Assembly: GCA_963920575.1 (NCBI GenBank)
Contig: OY986964.1
Coordinates: forward strand, 16,805,987 to 16,869,986
DNA from: Narthecium ossifragum
Taxonomy: Eukaryota > Streptophyta > Magnoliopsida > Dioscoreales > Nartheciaceae
Direction of reading: 5' to 3'
DNA length: 64,000 nucleotides
Made by a program: the position numbers and the translations under genes
The notes under the pieces: generated by a model
The model's input: only the letters and a program-made list of their open reading frames with translations
What the model was told of the DNA's origin: nothing
Databases searched by the model: none
In this document: in pieces, positions 23,327-34,444 of the stretch
How positions within the stretch are numbered: the stretch's first letter is position 1
Layout: every line of letters begins with the position of its first letter

Positions 23327-24891
23327 TGATAAGTCACTAATTATTCCCAATTAAACCCCTTAAATTACCCTTGTTAGGCCTAGAGTAGGTGTATTTGATA
23401 TCATGTTGCTTGGTTTCAGGTTTAATCATGGTTTGAGAAGAGATACAAGAAATTCGGCTAAAATGAAGAAAAATACAGCTTCGTCGACCATTGGGAAAAT
23501 ATTCGTCAGATATTCTCTGAAACTTACAATATTCTGAAATTTTGGGACAATGTAGAAGACTCAGAGATCTAAAATGTTGCTGTTGGACACATTGCGAAAT
23601 TCCTGATGGTATGATGACAGTTTGAAGAATAGATGAAGATTTACAAGCTGGAAAGCTGCTCCGTCGATGCTGAAGAGAATATTTGCCAAATATTCTACAT
23701 TAATCAGAATATTATGAAATAAAGTGGAGATGACAGGAGACTTCCAGATCTAGCACTTTTCTGTTGAAGACTTTCCCAGATTCCGTACAGATTGGCTTCA
23801 GAGTTGATTACAAATCGGAATTCCGAGTAGAAGTTGAAGAATAAGGAAGCTGATGACGTGGCAGTTATTAACCCAGTCAAACTGGGAAGTCCGATCGATC
23901 GGTTTGAGTCCGATCGATCGCTCCGCTGACGTCAGCGACCAGGAAATTAGGGAAATTAGAGTTTAACCTCTGTTAGGACTCCTAATTCGCAGGTTGAGGG
24001 TTTCAAATATATAAAGGGGTCTTCCAGCCGAAAAATATCTTCTTTTGGGGAGCACTTTTGAAGGAGAAGGTTAGGGTTTTGAAGACGGTGATCTTTCCGC
24101 GGGGATCGACGGCTTCATCTTCTACACCTATGGCTGATTTCCAAGAGATGAGTGACTAGTTTTCTTGTTCTTAGGAATACCATGAAACCTTAGTGTAACT
24201 TTTGATCTTTCTTAGTTGGATTTTTGTGAACTTCTCTAAGTATAATCTCATGAATATGATTTTAATGATTATAGAGTTGAAGGAACAGAGTTCCGTTGAC
24301 GTATTATTAGTCCTACATGATGGTTGTATTTGAGTGTAGAGATTCATGAGATAGTTTGGATGTGGTTTGTGATTTACCTTTGAGATAATCTATGCTACGT
24401 GAAGATAAGTCATGCTAAGGTCATTAGGAGTAGAATAACTTAAGATAATGGTAGGACCAAAGATGATTTATGCCAAACAAAGATAGGTTATGCCGTAGGG
24501 AACATAAAACCTTCTTTTAAGGATTCGTGTGAGCTTGTAGCCATACTATCCATAATGCTTAGAGAAGTGATCAAGATGATAACTATGAAAGATTAAGGGT
24601 GAAACTAGGGTGGATTGTGTATTTCCTAAGACATCTTTCTCCATCTGATTAAAACCTTAATATTTTCTTTTGCTTTCTTAGATAATTTAAGTTAGATCAA
24701 TCTCTCATTGAAGTGTTTGGTTTAGATCAAGAGTTTTGAGAATCGATTTTGGTTTTCCTAGTAATTCCCTGTGGTTCGACTCCGGATTTCACCACTAGTC
24801 TACCTAGTAGTATTAGTGATTGAACAAGGATATAAATTTAAGATTTGATTGAGGTTAGCAATGTTTTAGCGACGACGTTTGCGAGCAATCA
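23327..24891 (+). repeat. D1 5' LTR (1565 bp)
   Basis: Borders are TGATAAGTCACTAATT and GCGAGCAATCA. A TATA box (TATATAAAG, about 24008-24016) is preceded by a pair of CCGATCGATCG palindromes at 23891-23927 that the 3' LTR lacks. Confidence 0.95.
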
Positions 24892-24896
24892 ATTTT

Positions 24897-24914
24897 TGGC
24901 GCCGTTGCCGGGGA
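24897..24914 (+). other. D1 primer-binding site, tRNA-Asp
   Basis: TGGCGCCGTTGCCGGGGA begins five bases after the LTR end. Its first 17 bases are the exact complement of the 3' end of plant tRNA-Asp(GUC), the usual Athila primer. Confidence 0.9.
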
Positions 24915-25339
24915 TTTTTGACGGTTAACCAATTGATTTCCTCTTAACTCCTTTTCTTTGCTTCATTAGGTTTTTATCTTTCTTATTTTTCCCTTTCGTT
25001 ATTTTACACTTTTTAGGAATTTTCTGACAATTTTCTGGAATTTTTGCAGCATTGGAACGGATTTTTCTTGAAGAAGAACACAACTCGGCAGACAACTGGA
25101 GCGATCGGTCGGACTTGAATCTGATCGATCGGACCGCGCCATCTGCTTTGAAGTGGACTTCGAGTGAAGGAGCTTGCGGCCTGGAGCGACCAATCGGACT
25201 GGACACCGACCGATCGGAACTGCGCAGTCAGCTAAGCCTTTTTACTTCAAATTTTTTTCGTTTCAATTGTTGTTTTCCGGGTTTTGTCCTCTCCTCCAAA
25301 TCTTCTATTTTCTTTTTCTCTGTTTGTGTGTGATCTTGC
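24915..25339 (+). other. D1 untranslated leader
   Basis: About 425 bases between PBS and the gag ATG, T-rich, expected to carry packaging signals. It contains CGATCGGTCG, TGATCGATCGGACC, CGACCAATCGG and CCGACCGATCGG palindromic words at 25082-25220. Confidence 0.7.
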
Positions 25340-26905
25340 ATGCAGGGTAGACGATCCTTAAATATTTCGCTGGAACCTTTGGATCTAGAACTAGAGACTA
25401 CACTCCGAAAAGCTAGAGCCTTAGGTCAACAACCTTTGAGTAACTTGCAATCTATTCACGAGACCTTTGTCACCATGGCTGAAAATGAGGGACATGTCAT
25501 CAACCCTCATGTTAATATGGGAAGGGAGGGTAATAATAATAACAACGGGGGGGTACAACGTGTTCCTTTGAGAAATCACTTCTTGCCCACTGCCTACACT
25601 TACACTCCTTCCATTGATCCTCCTACAATCACAGCCTCACACTATGAGATCAGACCCCAAACGATTCAAATGTTACCACACTTTCATGGTTTAAGTAATG
25701 AGGACCCATATGACCACATTCACAATTTTATCGATACCATCGCTACACTGAAAATGGAAAATTTTAATGATGATGCCTTTAAGTTAAAACTCTTCCCTTT
25801 CTCTTTGAAAGATAAAGCTAAACACTGGCTTCAATGTTTACCTCCACGCTCTATCACAACTTGGGACCAACTTCAAGAGGCATTTTTAAGGAAATTCTTC
25901 CCTATAATTAAAACTGAGAAATTTCGGACTGAAATCCTTACCTTTGTTCAATATGATGATGAGTCTTTTCATGATGCCTGAGATAGATTTAAAGACCTTT
26001 TGAGAAAATGCCCTCATCATGATATTGATAAGTGGGAATTAACGCATAAGTTTTATAGAGGCCTTAATGAAAGATGTAAAACTAGGGTTGAAGCTTGTTG
26101 TGGGGGTATTCCTTTAGATAAAGATGATGATGAGCTTTGGAACCTTTATGAACAAATTTCCATTGATTCCCAACAACAATACACAACCCCTAGAAGTTGG
26201 CCTATAACTAAGGGAACCTTTGAACTTTCTGGATTAGAAGCCATTACTGCCCAAATAGCCCTCCTTAACAAAAGGTTTGATAAACTGGAAGTGAGTCAAT
26301 CACCTGCACCTCCACCATATCAAGATCAACCTCAAACATGTGCACTGTGCTCTAGTCTCGAACATCTCATTACTGACTGTCCCCTGGCTCCATCGTTTCC
26401 TGAATTTGTTCAGGAGCAAGCAAACGCGGCGTATGGTTTCACTAAACCTGAAAATAATCCGTATTCAAATACGTATAATCCAGGTTGGCGGAACCATCCC
26501 AACTTTAGTTGGAAACCACCCCAACAGTCTAGTACTTTCCAAGGACAGAGTAGTTCTTCCAATGCTCACACTAATCGGTACCCACCTAGACCTTCTGCAA
26601 ATCCCAACCCAGGGTATTTTGCTCCATATCAACAAACTGCACCTCAATCGCTTCCACAAGCAGTCTCTGACCCAGCTTTGAACACCAACATCAGTGCACT
26701 TACAAGCATGAAAACTGAGCTTAAGAATGAAATGAGTCTACTAAGGAATGATCATTTATTGCTAAGAAATGATGTTAATTCTCACGCACAATCTATATCC
26801 AAAATAGAGACACAACTAGGGCAACTGGCTAACACAATGTCTAAGAGAGAGGAGGGTCACTTACCGAGTCAACCTATGACCAATCCTAGGGCTCTACACG
26901 CCTAA
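25340..26905 (+). pseudogene. gag: D1 gag (Athila capsid/nucleocapsid), one stop codon and truncated end
   Basis: Encodes the structural polyprotein that forms the virus-like particle. The frame opens at ATG 25340. The capsid-type domain includes GLSNEDPYDHIHNF and LKLFPFSLKDKAKHWL, and a zinc knuckle CX2CX4HX4C starts at C334 (26339). A TGA at 25979-25981 replaces the Trp that the related frame of element F keeps. The frame ends at 26905, where about 200 bp present in F (between a TNPRG motif and the KVPFP motif) has been lost, shifting the protease and polymerase into another frame. Gag and pol were therefore probably one frame in the ancestor. Confidence 0.9.
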
Positions 26906-26906
26906 A

Positions 26907-29900
26907 GTGCCTTTTCCTGAAGCTCTTAAGGATCCCTCCTCCACATACCCCAAGAAGAAAGCTGTAGAGGAAATCTTAGAGACCTTTAAACAAGTTAACA
27001 TTAACATACCCTTATTAGATGCCATCCGACAGATTCCTTCCTATGCCAAATTTCTTAAGGATCTGTGTACGCACAAACGTCAATCAAAAGTTAAGGTTTC
27101 CAAAAAGATTTTTCTCACTGAGCAAGTCAGTTCGATTCTTAGACATGACACTCCGCCAAAACTTAAAGATCCGGGTACCCCCACAATACCTTGCTGCATA
27201 GGAGACAATCATATTGATGGTGCTCTCCTAGATTTAGGCGCCAGTGTGAACCTTTTACCATACTCACTTTATAAACAATTCGGTATGGGGGAGCTTAAAC
27301 CTACACATGTGACTCTGCAATTGGCTGATAGATCCATCAAGACACCGAGAGGTGTCCTGGAGGACGTAATAGTTAAAGTGGATAATTTCTTCTTTCCTGT
27401 TGACTTTATTGTCTTAGAAATGGAGCCTGCTATTCACTGTAGAAAATCTGTGCCAATCATCTTAGGTCGACCCTTCTTAGCCACGGCGAATGCATGCATT
27501 AATTGTAGAACTGGTGTAATGGATGTGTCTTTTGGAAACATGCGTATGCGTTTGAATATTTTTAAAACTGCAAATATGCCTGAGCCAGATGATGAGTGTT
27601 ATGCTATTGATATGTTGACTGATTGTGTTGATACATCTTCACATGCTATGATTGCTGATAATATAGATGACATGCTGAATGCATATTATGATATTGAGAA
27701 TGATATTGCACAATCAATTGATGACATTGGAACACACATGTTGCCTGGACCGATCCATCACTCCTCTGAGCGATCGATCGCACAAGTTCCGATCGATCGG
27801 ACTCTGGTCCGACCGATCGGTCTAGTTGCAGAGGATTGCAACGAGGCTGTGCCTTGGGTGGTTGAGTCGCTTCCGCCTCTCTCTTCCAGCCCTGCACCTA
27901 CTTCACTGGAATCGCCACCTGAACTTGAACTTAAACCACTTCCAACAACACTAAAATACATTTTCCTAGGATCAAACTCTACTCTTCCCGTTATCATCTC
28001 TTCAACATTATCTGCCGATCAGGAGAGTCAACTTATTACGATTTTAAAAGATCATAGGAAAGCCATAGGTTGGACAGTTGCTGATTTAAAAGGTATCGAC
28101 CCATCGATTTGCATGCATAGAATCCATTTAGAAGATGAGTCTAAAACAGTTAGAGAGATACAACGCCGCCTTAATCCTAATATGAAAGAGGTAGTTAAGA
28201 AAGAAGTGGTGAAACTGTTAGATGCGGGTATCATATACCCAATTTCTGACAGTAAGTGGGTCAGCCCTACCCAAGTAGTTCCCAAGAAATCAGGACTCAC
28301 AGTTGTGGAGAATGAGAAAGGAGAGCAGGCTCCGACTTGGCAAACTACGGGATGGCGAGTTTGCATTGATTATAGAAAACTCAACGCCCTCACTAGGAAA
28401 GATCACTTCCCTTTACCATTCATTGATCAAATTCTTGAACGCCTTTCTGGTCAAAGCTTTTATTGTTTTCTCGATGGCTATTCAGGGTACAATCAAGTTG
28501 CAGTTGATCCTAAGGATCAAGAGAAGACAACTTTCACTTGCCCTTTTGGTACCTTTGCGTACCGAAGGATGCCGTTCGGCCTATGTAATGCACCTGCGAC
28601 TTTTCAAAGGTGTATGATGGCCATCTTCTCTGATATGCTTGATAAATTCTTAGAGGTCTTTATGGATGATTTCTCTGTGTTCGGCCCTTCTTTTGAAACT
28701 TGCCTTGCCAATCTGACAAAAGTCCTTGACCGATGCATTGAAACTAATTTGGTTTTAAGTTGGGAAAAGAGTCATTTTATGGTTCAAGAGGGAAGAGTGC
28801 TTGGACACATCGTATCTAAAAGAGGTATTGAAGTTGATAAAGCCAAAGTGGATTTAATTGAAAAATTGCCCCCACCTTCTTCTGTGCGTCAAATTCGGTC
28901 CTTTTTAGGTCATGCAGGATTCTATCGTCGATTCATCAAAGATTTTTCAAAAATTCCAAAACCCTTGTGTGAGCTTCTTGCCAAGGATGCCCCTTTTGTC
29001 TTCGATGATACTTGTTTAAATGCTTTCAAAACAATCCGTGACCTTTTAGCTTCTGCTCCCATAGTTCATGCACCTGATTACTCCTTACCTTTCAAACTCA
29101 TGTGCGACGCTTCTGATTCGGCGTTAGGCGCTGTTCTTGGACAGCGGGTGAATAAAAGTCCTCATGTGATTTATTATGCTAGTAAGACTCTTTCTGACTC
29201 ACAATTGAATTACACAACAACGGAAAAGGAATTATTAGCTGTGATATTCGCATTAGAGAAGTTCAGACCCTATCTCTTAGGTTCCAAAATCCTGATATAC
29301 ACTGATCACGCCGCGCTGCGGTATCTTTTAGCCAAAAAGGTTGCAAAACCTAGATTGATTAGATGGATCTTGCTTTTGCAAGAGTTTGACATAGAGATAA
29401 GGGATAAGAAGGGTTCTGAGAATGTTGTTGCTGATCACCTTTCACGCCTTCCTTTGGAACACATCACTGATAGGGTCCCTGTTAGTGCTTCTTTTCCAGA
29501 CGAGGATCTTTTTCAGATAACTCGCATCTCGCAGCCCTGGTACGCACACATAGTCAATTATCTTGTTTCGGGAAAAATCCCAGACACTCGGTCTAAAGAC
29601 AAGAAAGATAGGTTCTTCTCTCAGATTCGATATTATATTTGGGAAGACCCTGAGCTTTTTAAATATTGTTCCGATCAGATTTTTCGACGATGTGTTCCAG
29701 AACCTGAAATCCATGATATTTTAACGTTCTGTCACACGCTTGCGTGCGGTGGTCACTTCTCTGCAAGGAAAACTGCTGCAAAAGTTTTGCAATGCGGCTT
29801 TTATTGGCCTTCTATATTCAAAGATTCCTATGCTTTCTGTAAATCCTGTCTTCGATGCCAACAAACTGGAAACCTATCACGCCGTGATCAAATGCCACAA

Positions 29901-30833
29901 ACTCCGATTTTAGTTGCCGAAATCTTTGATGTTTGAGGTATTGACTTCATGGGTCCCTTTCCACCTTCCTTTGGTTTCCAATACATTTTAGTTGCTGTTG
30001 ACTATGTTTCAAAATGAGTTGAAGCCATAGCAACCAAATCGAATGATCATAAGGTTGTGATTCAATTCCTTCAACGTAACATTTTTTCTCGATTTGGTTT
30101 TCCTCGTGCGATCATAAGTGATGGCGGTTCTCATTTCTTAAATCAACACTTTAAGTCCCTTCTTACAAAGTATTCTATCACTCATAAGGTAGCCACCCCA
30201 TATCATCCGCAAACTAGTGGCCAGGTAGAACTTTCTAATAGGGAAATTAAGCGTATTCTGGAAAAGACTGTTCGTCTAGACCGAAAGGATTGGGCGAACA
30301 AGCTTGATGATGCACTCTGGGCATATAGAACGGCTTATAAAACACCGATTGGTATGTCACCGTATCGCTTAGTGTTTGGTAAAGATTGCTATCTGCCTGT
30401 GGAATGGGAACATCGTGCTTTGTGGGCTATCAAGAAATTAAACTTTGATTCAAACGAGATAATTGCACACAGAAAATTGAGCATAGTTGAGCTCGAGGAA
30501 CTTCGCAATGATGCTTATATAAACTCCAACATTTACAAAGATAGGACAAAGGCTTTTCATGATAAGCATATTTCACGAAAAACCCTTGTCGTTGGACAAA
30601 AAGTTTGGTTGTTTAATGCAAAATTACGTCTTTTCCCGGGTAAGTTACGCTCAAGGTGGACCGGACCCTATATTATCACGCAAGTATTCTCACATGGTGC
30701 CGTAGAAATTCAGGACCCAAGTACAAATGAGATCACTAAAGTTAATGGGCATAGATTGAAACCCTATGTGGAGGACATTCAACACGGGGACATTATTGAG
30801 TCCGTTATTTTGACGGATCCAGGCGATCACTGA
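26907..30833 (+). pseudogene. pol: D1 pol: protease, RT, RNase H, integrase, two stop codons
   Basis: Numbered from 26907 (not an ATG; the true start was upstream before the deletion). Protease DLGAS starts at D109; RT has MPFGLCNAPATFQRC and FMDDF (D587, D588); RNase H has LMCDASDSALGAVLG (D734). The integrase zinc motif is H943, H950, C981, C984, and the catalytic triad is D1013, D1072, E1108 with the classic 35-residue D-E spacing. TGA stops at 29934-29936 and 30015-30017 replace conserved Trp residues beside D1013. Otherwise the frame is open to the TGA at 30831-30833. Palindromic GATCGATC DNA lies in the protease-RT linker (27748-27825). Confidence 0.95.
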
Positions 30834-31700
30834 GTTTTTAGGGACGTCTAGCGAAAGACGTAAAAATGCGCGCTCGCTGGGAGGCAACCCAGTTTGCTAT
30901 CTCTAGTTAGGATCGTTGCGTAGATTAGGTTCGTTCTTTTCTTATTTTTATTTTATTTTATTTTCCCTTTGAAACATCAGCGCCGACCGATCGACTTCTT
31001 TTCGACCGGTCGGTATTGAGCAGTCCCGCAAAGCCTATGACCCCACCCGTCGCTCTCTCATCCCCACATCTTTTTCCTCCTTCCGATCCGTCGCTACTCT
31101 TGTCTGGGCGATTCCGGCAGGCCTCCTGCACGTTTGCACCGGCGAGCGGCGACGAGATTCGGCGATCCAGCCTCGGGCGTGGCCCTTGCACTTGATCTCG
31201 TTGTTTTCCGGTGAGTTTTCCCCCTATTTCCCTCAAACCCACCTGTTCTCCTTCCCTCGGCCTTGTCATCCTCCCGCTGAGCGGCGGATCCATGCTTTGC
31301 CACGGATTCCGACCACGCCGCCGGCGGCCTATGCCGGCGTCCTCCTTGCGTCACCTCCCTCACTCTTTCTCCCTTCCGGAAACCCATTCTCACCGAAACT
31401 GGTCGTAGCCATTTCCGTTCCAGCCTCTGTTCTCCTTTCGCCACCACCTTCCCCATTAGCCGCCAGCAACTTCCTCGCCGGTGCTTCGCCGCCGGTGAAC
31501 AGCTGCCTAGGTGGTTGGCTGTTCTCCTAATGACCTAGCCTGACACCAAGCTATCGCTAGTGCTTTGCCACCGGCGCGCACCCTCTGTTTTTCCCTTCCA
31601 ACCTATCCTGGCATCAATCCAACCTGTCCTTCTCTTCAAAGTTCGATTTTTATCGGGTTTCCTCACCGGAGCACCCCGAATTTGTGCAGGATTGGCGGCC
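30834..31700 (+). other. D1 spacer between pol and the 3' ORF
   Basis: It opens with a stretch near GGGAGGCAACCCAG (30879-30892) that is also found right after the gag-protease stop of element F, so it marks the pol/3' boundary in both. CCGACCGATCGAC and CGACCGGTCGG palindromes lie at 30976-31014. It then turns C-rich; small frames here on both strands have no family features. Confidence 0.6.
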
Positions 31701-32792
31701 ATGTCTAGTTCCGACGCGCCGCAGGAGTCTCCTGCTTCTGTCCGGCAGCGCAGACGACCCTCTTCCCACCCAGTTACTAGATCGTTGGGTAGTCATCCAC
31801 CACCGGCCGTGACCGCCTCTGCTGAGAGTCGGTTGAGCGATGAGTTGGGTCCGCAGTGGCGCACTCGTGGTTTTGATCTCGAGCAGCGGTTTGATTTGGA
31901 AATTTTTCGCGACATTGACGGTACCCAACCCGGGGTTGAGCTCTTGGAGCAGCGGGGGTGGCAGTGTTTAGCTGGGCCTTGGCATCGTATTTTTCCTACC
32001 CTAGTTCGCCGTTTTTATGAGACGGCAACATCTCATAGTAGAGAGCCACCATATTTGTCTGCCACTCTTGCTGGCTTTTCGATCCGAGTTGATAGAGCCT
32101 TGATTGCTGAGATCCTTGAGCTTGCTGATGATGACGATCTTCCTGAGGACCCCGAGCCTGCGCAGCTATTGAGCATCGATATATCCCATTCTATCTGTCC
32201 TGAGCCGCATGCTGATTTCATCCACAGGGCACACCTGCACCCTGATCTGCGGTTCGTTGATATGGTCCTGCGTGCTAATGTGTTTCAGACTACACATTCC
32301 CAGGAGAGGCGCGGACCTATGTTGCGTACTCTTTATCGCCTCCAACTTGGGTATGGCGTAGATTTGCCTGGACTTCTGTTTGATGACATCCGCCAGTTTC
32401 AGCGCTCTGTAGCTAGAGGTCGACAAACCCAGTCGACCAGAGCCGCTCTACCTCATCCGAGTCTCCTCTCAGCCGTCCTTGCCCACCAGATTCCTGACGT
32501 GTTGGACACTTTTCGGAGTGAGCCGAACGTTTCCGTTTTGACCGCTGCTACTTGGACCCGGTCATTGAGCCAGATCAGTCGCCCCCATGCACCTGCTCCT
32601 CCACCTCCTGTCGCTGACCCAGACTCTGAGGGTGCCTCCTTCAGGACCTTTGTACGATCTCAGTTTCGACGTCTGCACCGGCGCCTTGACCGTATAGAAA
32701 ACTTTATTCGTCATAGATCAGGAGTTGCTGGGTCGTCTTCTGCGCCTCATCCAGAGCCCTCAGTTGAGTGGGATGATGAAGATGATACTTAG
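31701..32792 (+). CDS. D1 3' ORF (Athila ORF3, putative plant transposon protein)
   Basis: 363 codons from ATG (MSSSDAPQESPASVRQRRR) to TAA, uninterrupted. The frame is open 47 codons further upstream, but without ATG. The middle (GWQCLAGPWHRIFPTLVRRF, then FSIRVDRALIAEILEL) matches the domain often annotated as 'putative plant transposon protein' in the env position of Athila elements. The C-terminal third is Pro-rich, then basic (RRLHRRLDRIENFIRH), then acidic. I see no signal peptide or membrane segment, so an envelope role is not supported by this copy. Function is unknown. It is open while gag-pol is broken. Confidence 0.8.
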   Translation: MSSSDAPQESPASVRQRRRPSSHPVTRSLGSHPPPAVTASAESRLSDELGPQWRTRGFDLEQRFDLEIFRDIDGTQPGVELLEQRGWQCLAGPWHRIFPTLVRRFYETATSHSREPPYLSATLAGFSIRVDRALIAEILELADDDDLPEDPEPAQLLSIDISHSICPEPHADFIHRAHLHPDLRFVDMVLRANVFQTTHSQERRGPMLRTLYRLQLGYGVDLPGLLFDDIRQFQRSVARGRQTQSTRAALPHPSLLSAVLAHQIPDVLDTFRSEPNVSVLTAATWTRSLSQISRPHAPAPPPPVADPDSEGASFRTFVRSQFRRLHRRLDRIENFIRHRSGVAGSSSAPHPEPSVEWDDEDDT

Positions 32793-34444
32793 TTTGTGTT
32801 GCGTGGATGGTTGTTTCGATGCTATGACCTTGATGCATGTTTACTGGCTTGTGTGGTTGCTTAGTGCTTTGATGTCGGCCAGTTGTTTATGTTTTGTTTA
32901 CTTTGATTTATATTTCTCGGTCCTAGTATCATGTATGGTGTGGATGGCATGTTTGTACAGGTTCGATATGCTACGAATTATAAAGGAGACTCTGTCAAAA
33001 TTTTCATTAATTTGGTGCCTTTCTTTGCTATTTGTCTTGATCTTTTGGAAAGGTACTTCCTTTATTGGCAGGGGTAACTATATTTGGCTTTCGATCAAAG
33101 GTGGGTGATGTCCACTTGTTGGGGGTATAATTCATTGTTATTGGAGGCGGAACGTTGACCTTAAATGGGACGTGTGAGAAATCTATTTTTGGAGCGTTCA
33201 TTATGGTTATCTCTACCCTTTACTTCTTGCTTTATTTTTATGACTTAGTGTAATTGGGGACAATTACATTTAAGTTGGGGGGTACAATTCTAGGAATTCA
33301 TGCTTATTATTTTTCTGGTAACCAAATATTATACATCCCTTGAATTATCTCAAAAGAATGAAATTATGATGTGATTTGACAAAGATGCATGTTTTGGAAA
33401 TTTATGTTATGAATTATTCTTAGATTTGTATGTCGTATAAGGGATAGTAAATTTTGCTATGCATAACACTATTTCTATACTTTAACACTTTTACCATGAT
33501 CTAAGGATAGCTTGACATATCCTAATGCACATGTTCACTTTCACATGTTAAGGGGTTGATATTAGATTCTAAGCATGATACTGGGATAGATTTACAATTT
33601 TATGTCATGACACAGAAAATACATGAACACATGCAATTATCTGAGTATGCAAAAAAAAAAAGAAAAAAAAAAGAAAAAGAAAAAAGGATCTTCAACTTAG
33701 TAACCGGGCAGTGTGCCTAGCCAGCGTGGTGTTCGCGTAAAACGGTTGAATTTCCTGAAAAAAAAATGACTAGTTATGATTTGTAGCCTTCATGGTTTGA
33801 GCATTAGAGTCTGAAGAGTGTTCTACACTTAGTGCCCTAAAACCGTCTGGTTTGGGAGTCACTGGCTTGAACCTCGTTACGTGGACCATGAAGAAAGCTT
33901 AAGAAATCATAACATTGCACATGTCATATATGAAAAGAAAACAGATATTGCTATGTGATAAGTGGAAGATATGTGCTTGGATAGGATTGTGATCTTGAAT
34001 AGTTGAAGTGTTTAGATATAATTGATGCTCTGAAGCATGTGGAACCCCATTCACACACAGGAGTGTAAAGTTATTTTTAATCATGATTAAATATGTTGAA
34101 GTGTTGGAAATATGCTATGACATGTTTTGATTTACTATGTTTTTATGCGACTATGAGTTGAAGGGTATATTTATGGATATTATTTCTATTTCATGCATTA
34201 GAATTGATGAGTATTATGATTGATTTCTAATGATATATTCAGGGGAATGTATTGATGTTTGTGGGTGTCATCCCTGAAAACCCTCAGGAGACTATAACTC
34301 CTCCACTGGGGTAACCCAGGGGTTTAAAGGCGTGTTGCACATGCTAAGTGCAATCGTGAGACCTACGAAAGTGGCTAGTTAGATTTATTGCTTTCTTTTT
34401 ATCTTTTCTTTGCTCGAGGACTAGCAAAGTGTAAGTTGGGGGTA
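32793..34444 (+). other. D1 3' noncoding region with a conserved module
   Basis: About 1.65 kb without genes. 33650-33690 is an A/G-rich run. 33828-33925 holds a block (TAGTGCC...TCTGG...GAGTCACTGGC...CGTTACGTGGACC...GAAAGCTTAAG...ATCAT) that recurs in elements F and C3. The polypurine tract (AAGTTGGGGGTA) ends at the 3' LTR. Confidence 0.7.
34433..34444 (+). other. D1 polypurine tract
   Basis: AAGTTGGGGGTA directly precedes TGATAAG. It fits the plus-strand primer position of an LTR element. Confidence 0.7.

Noticed and set aside
24897..24914. tRNA-Asp-like sequence
   Set aside because: Only the 3' end complement is present, next to an LTR; it is a primer-binding site, not a tRNA gene.
31701..32792. 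Envelope glycoprotein interpretation of the D1 3' ORF
   Set aside because: There is no signal peptide, membrane segment or Cys pattern; only its position suggests env.
33640..33700. A-rich run as a poly(A) tail of a retroposed transcript
   Set aside because: It lies within the collinear 3' noncoding region of D1 and has no retroposed gene or target duplication beside it.
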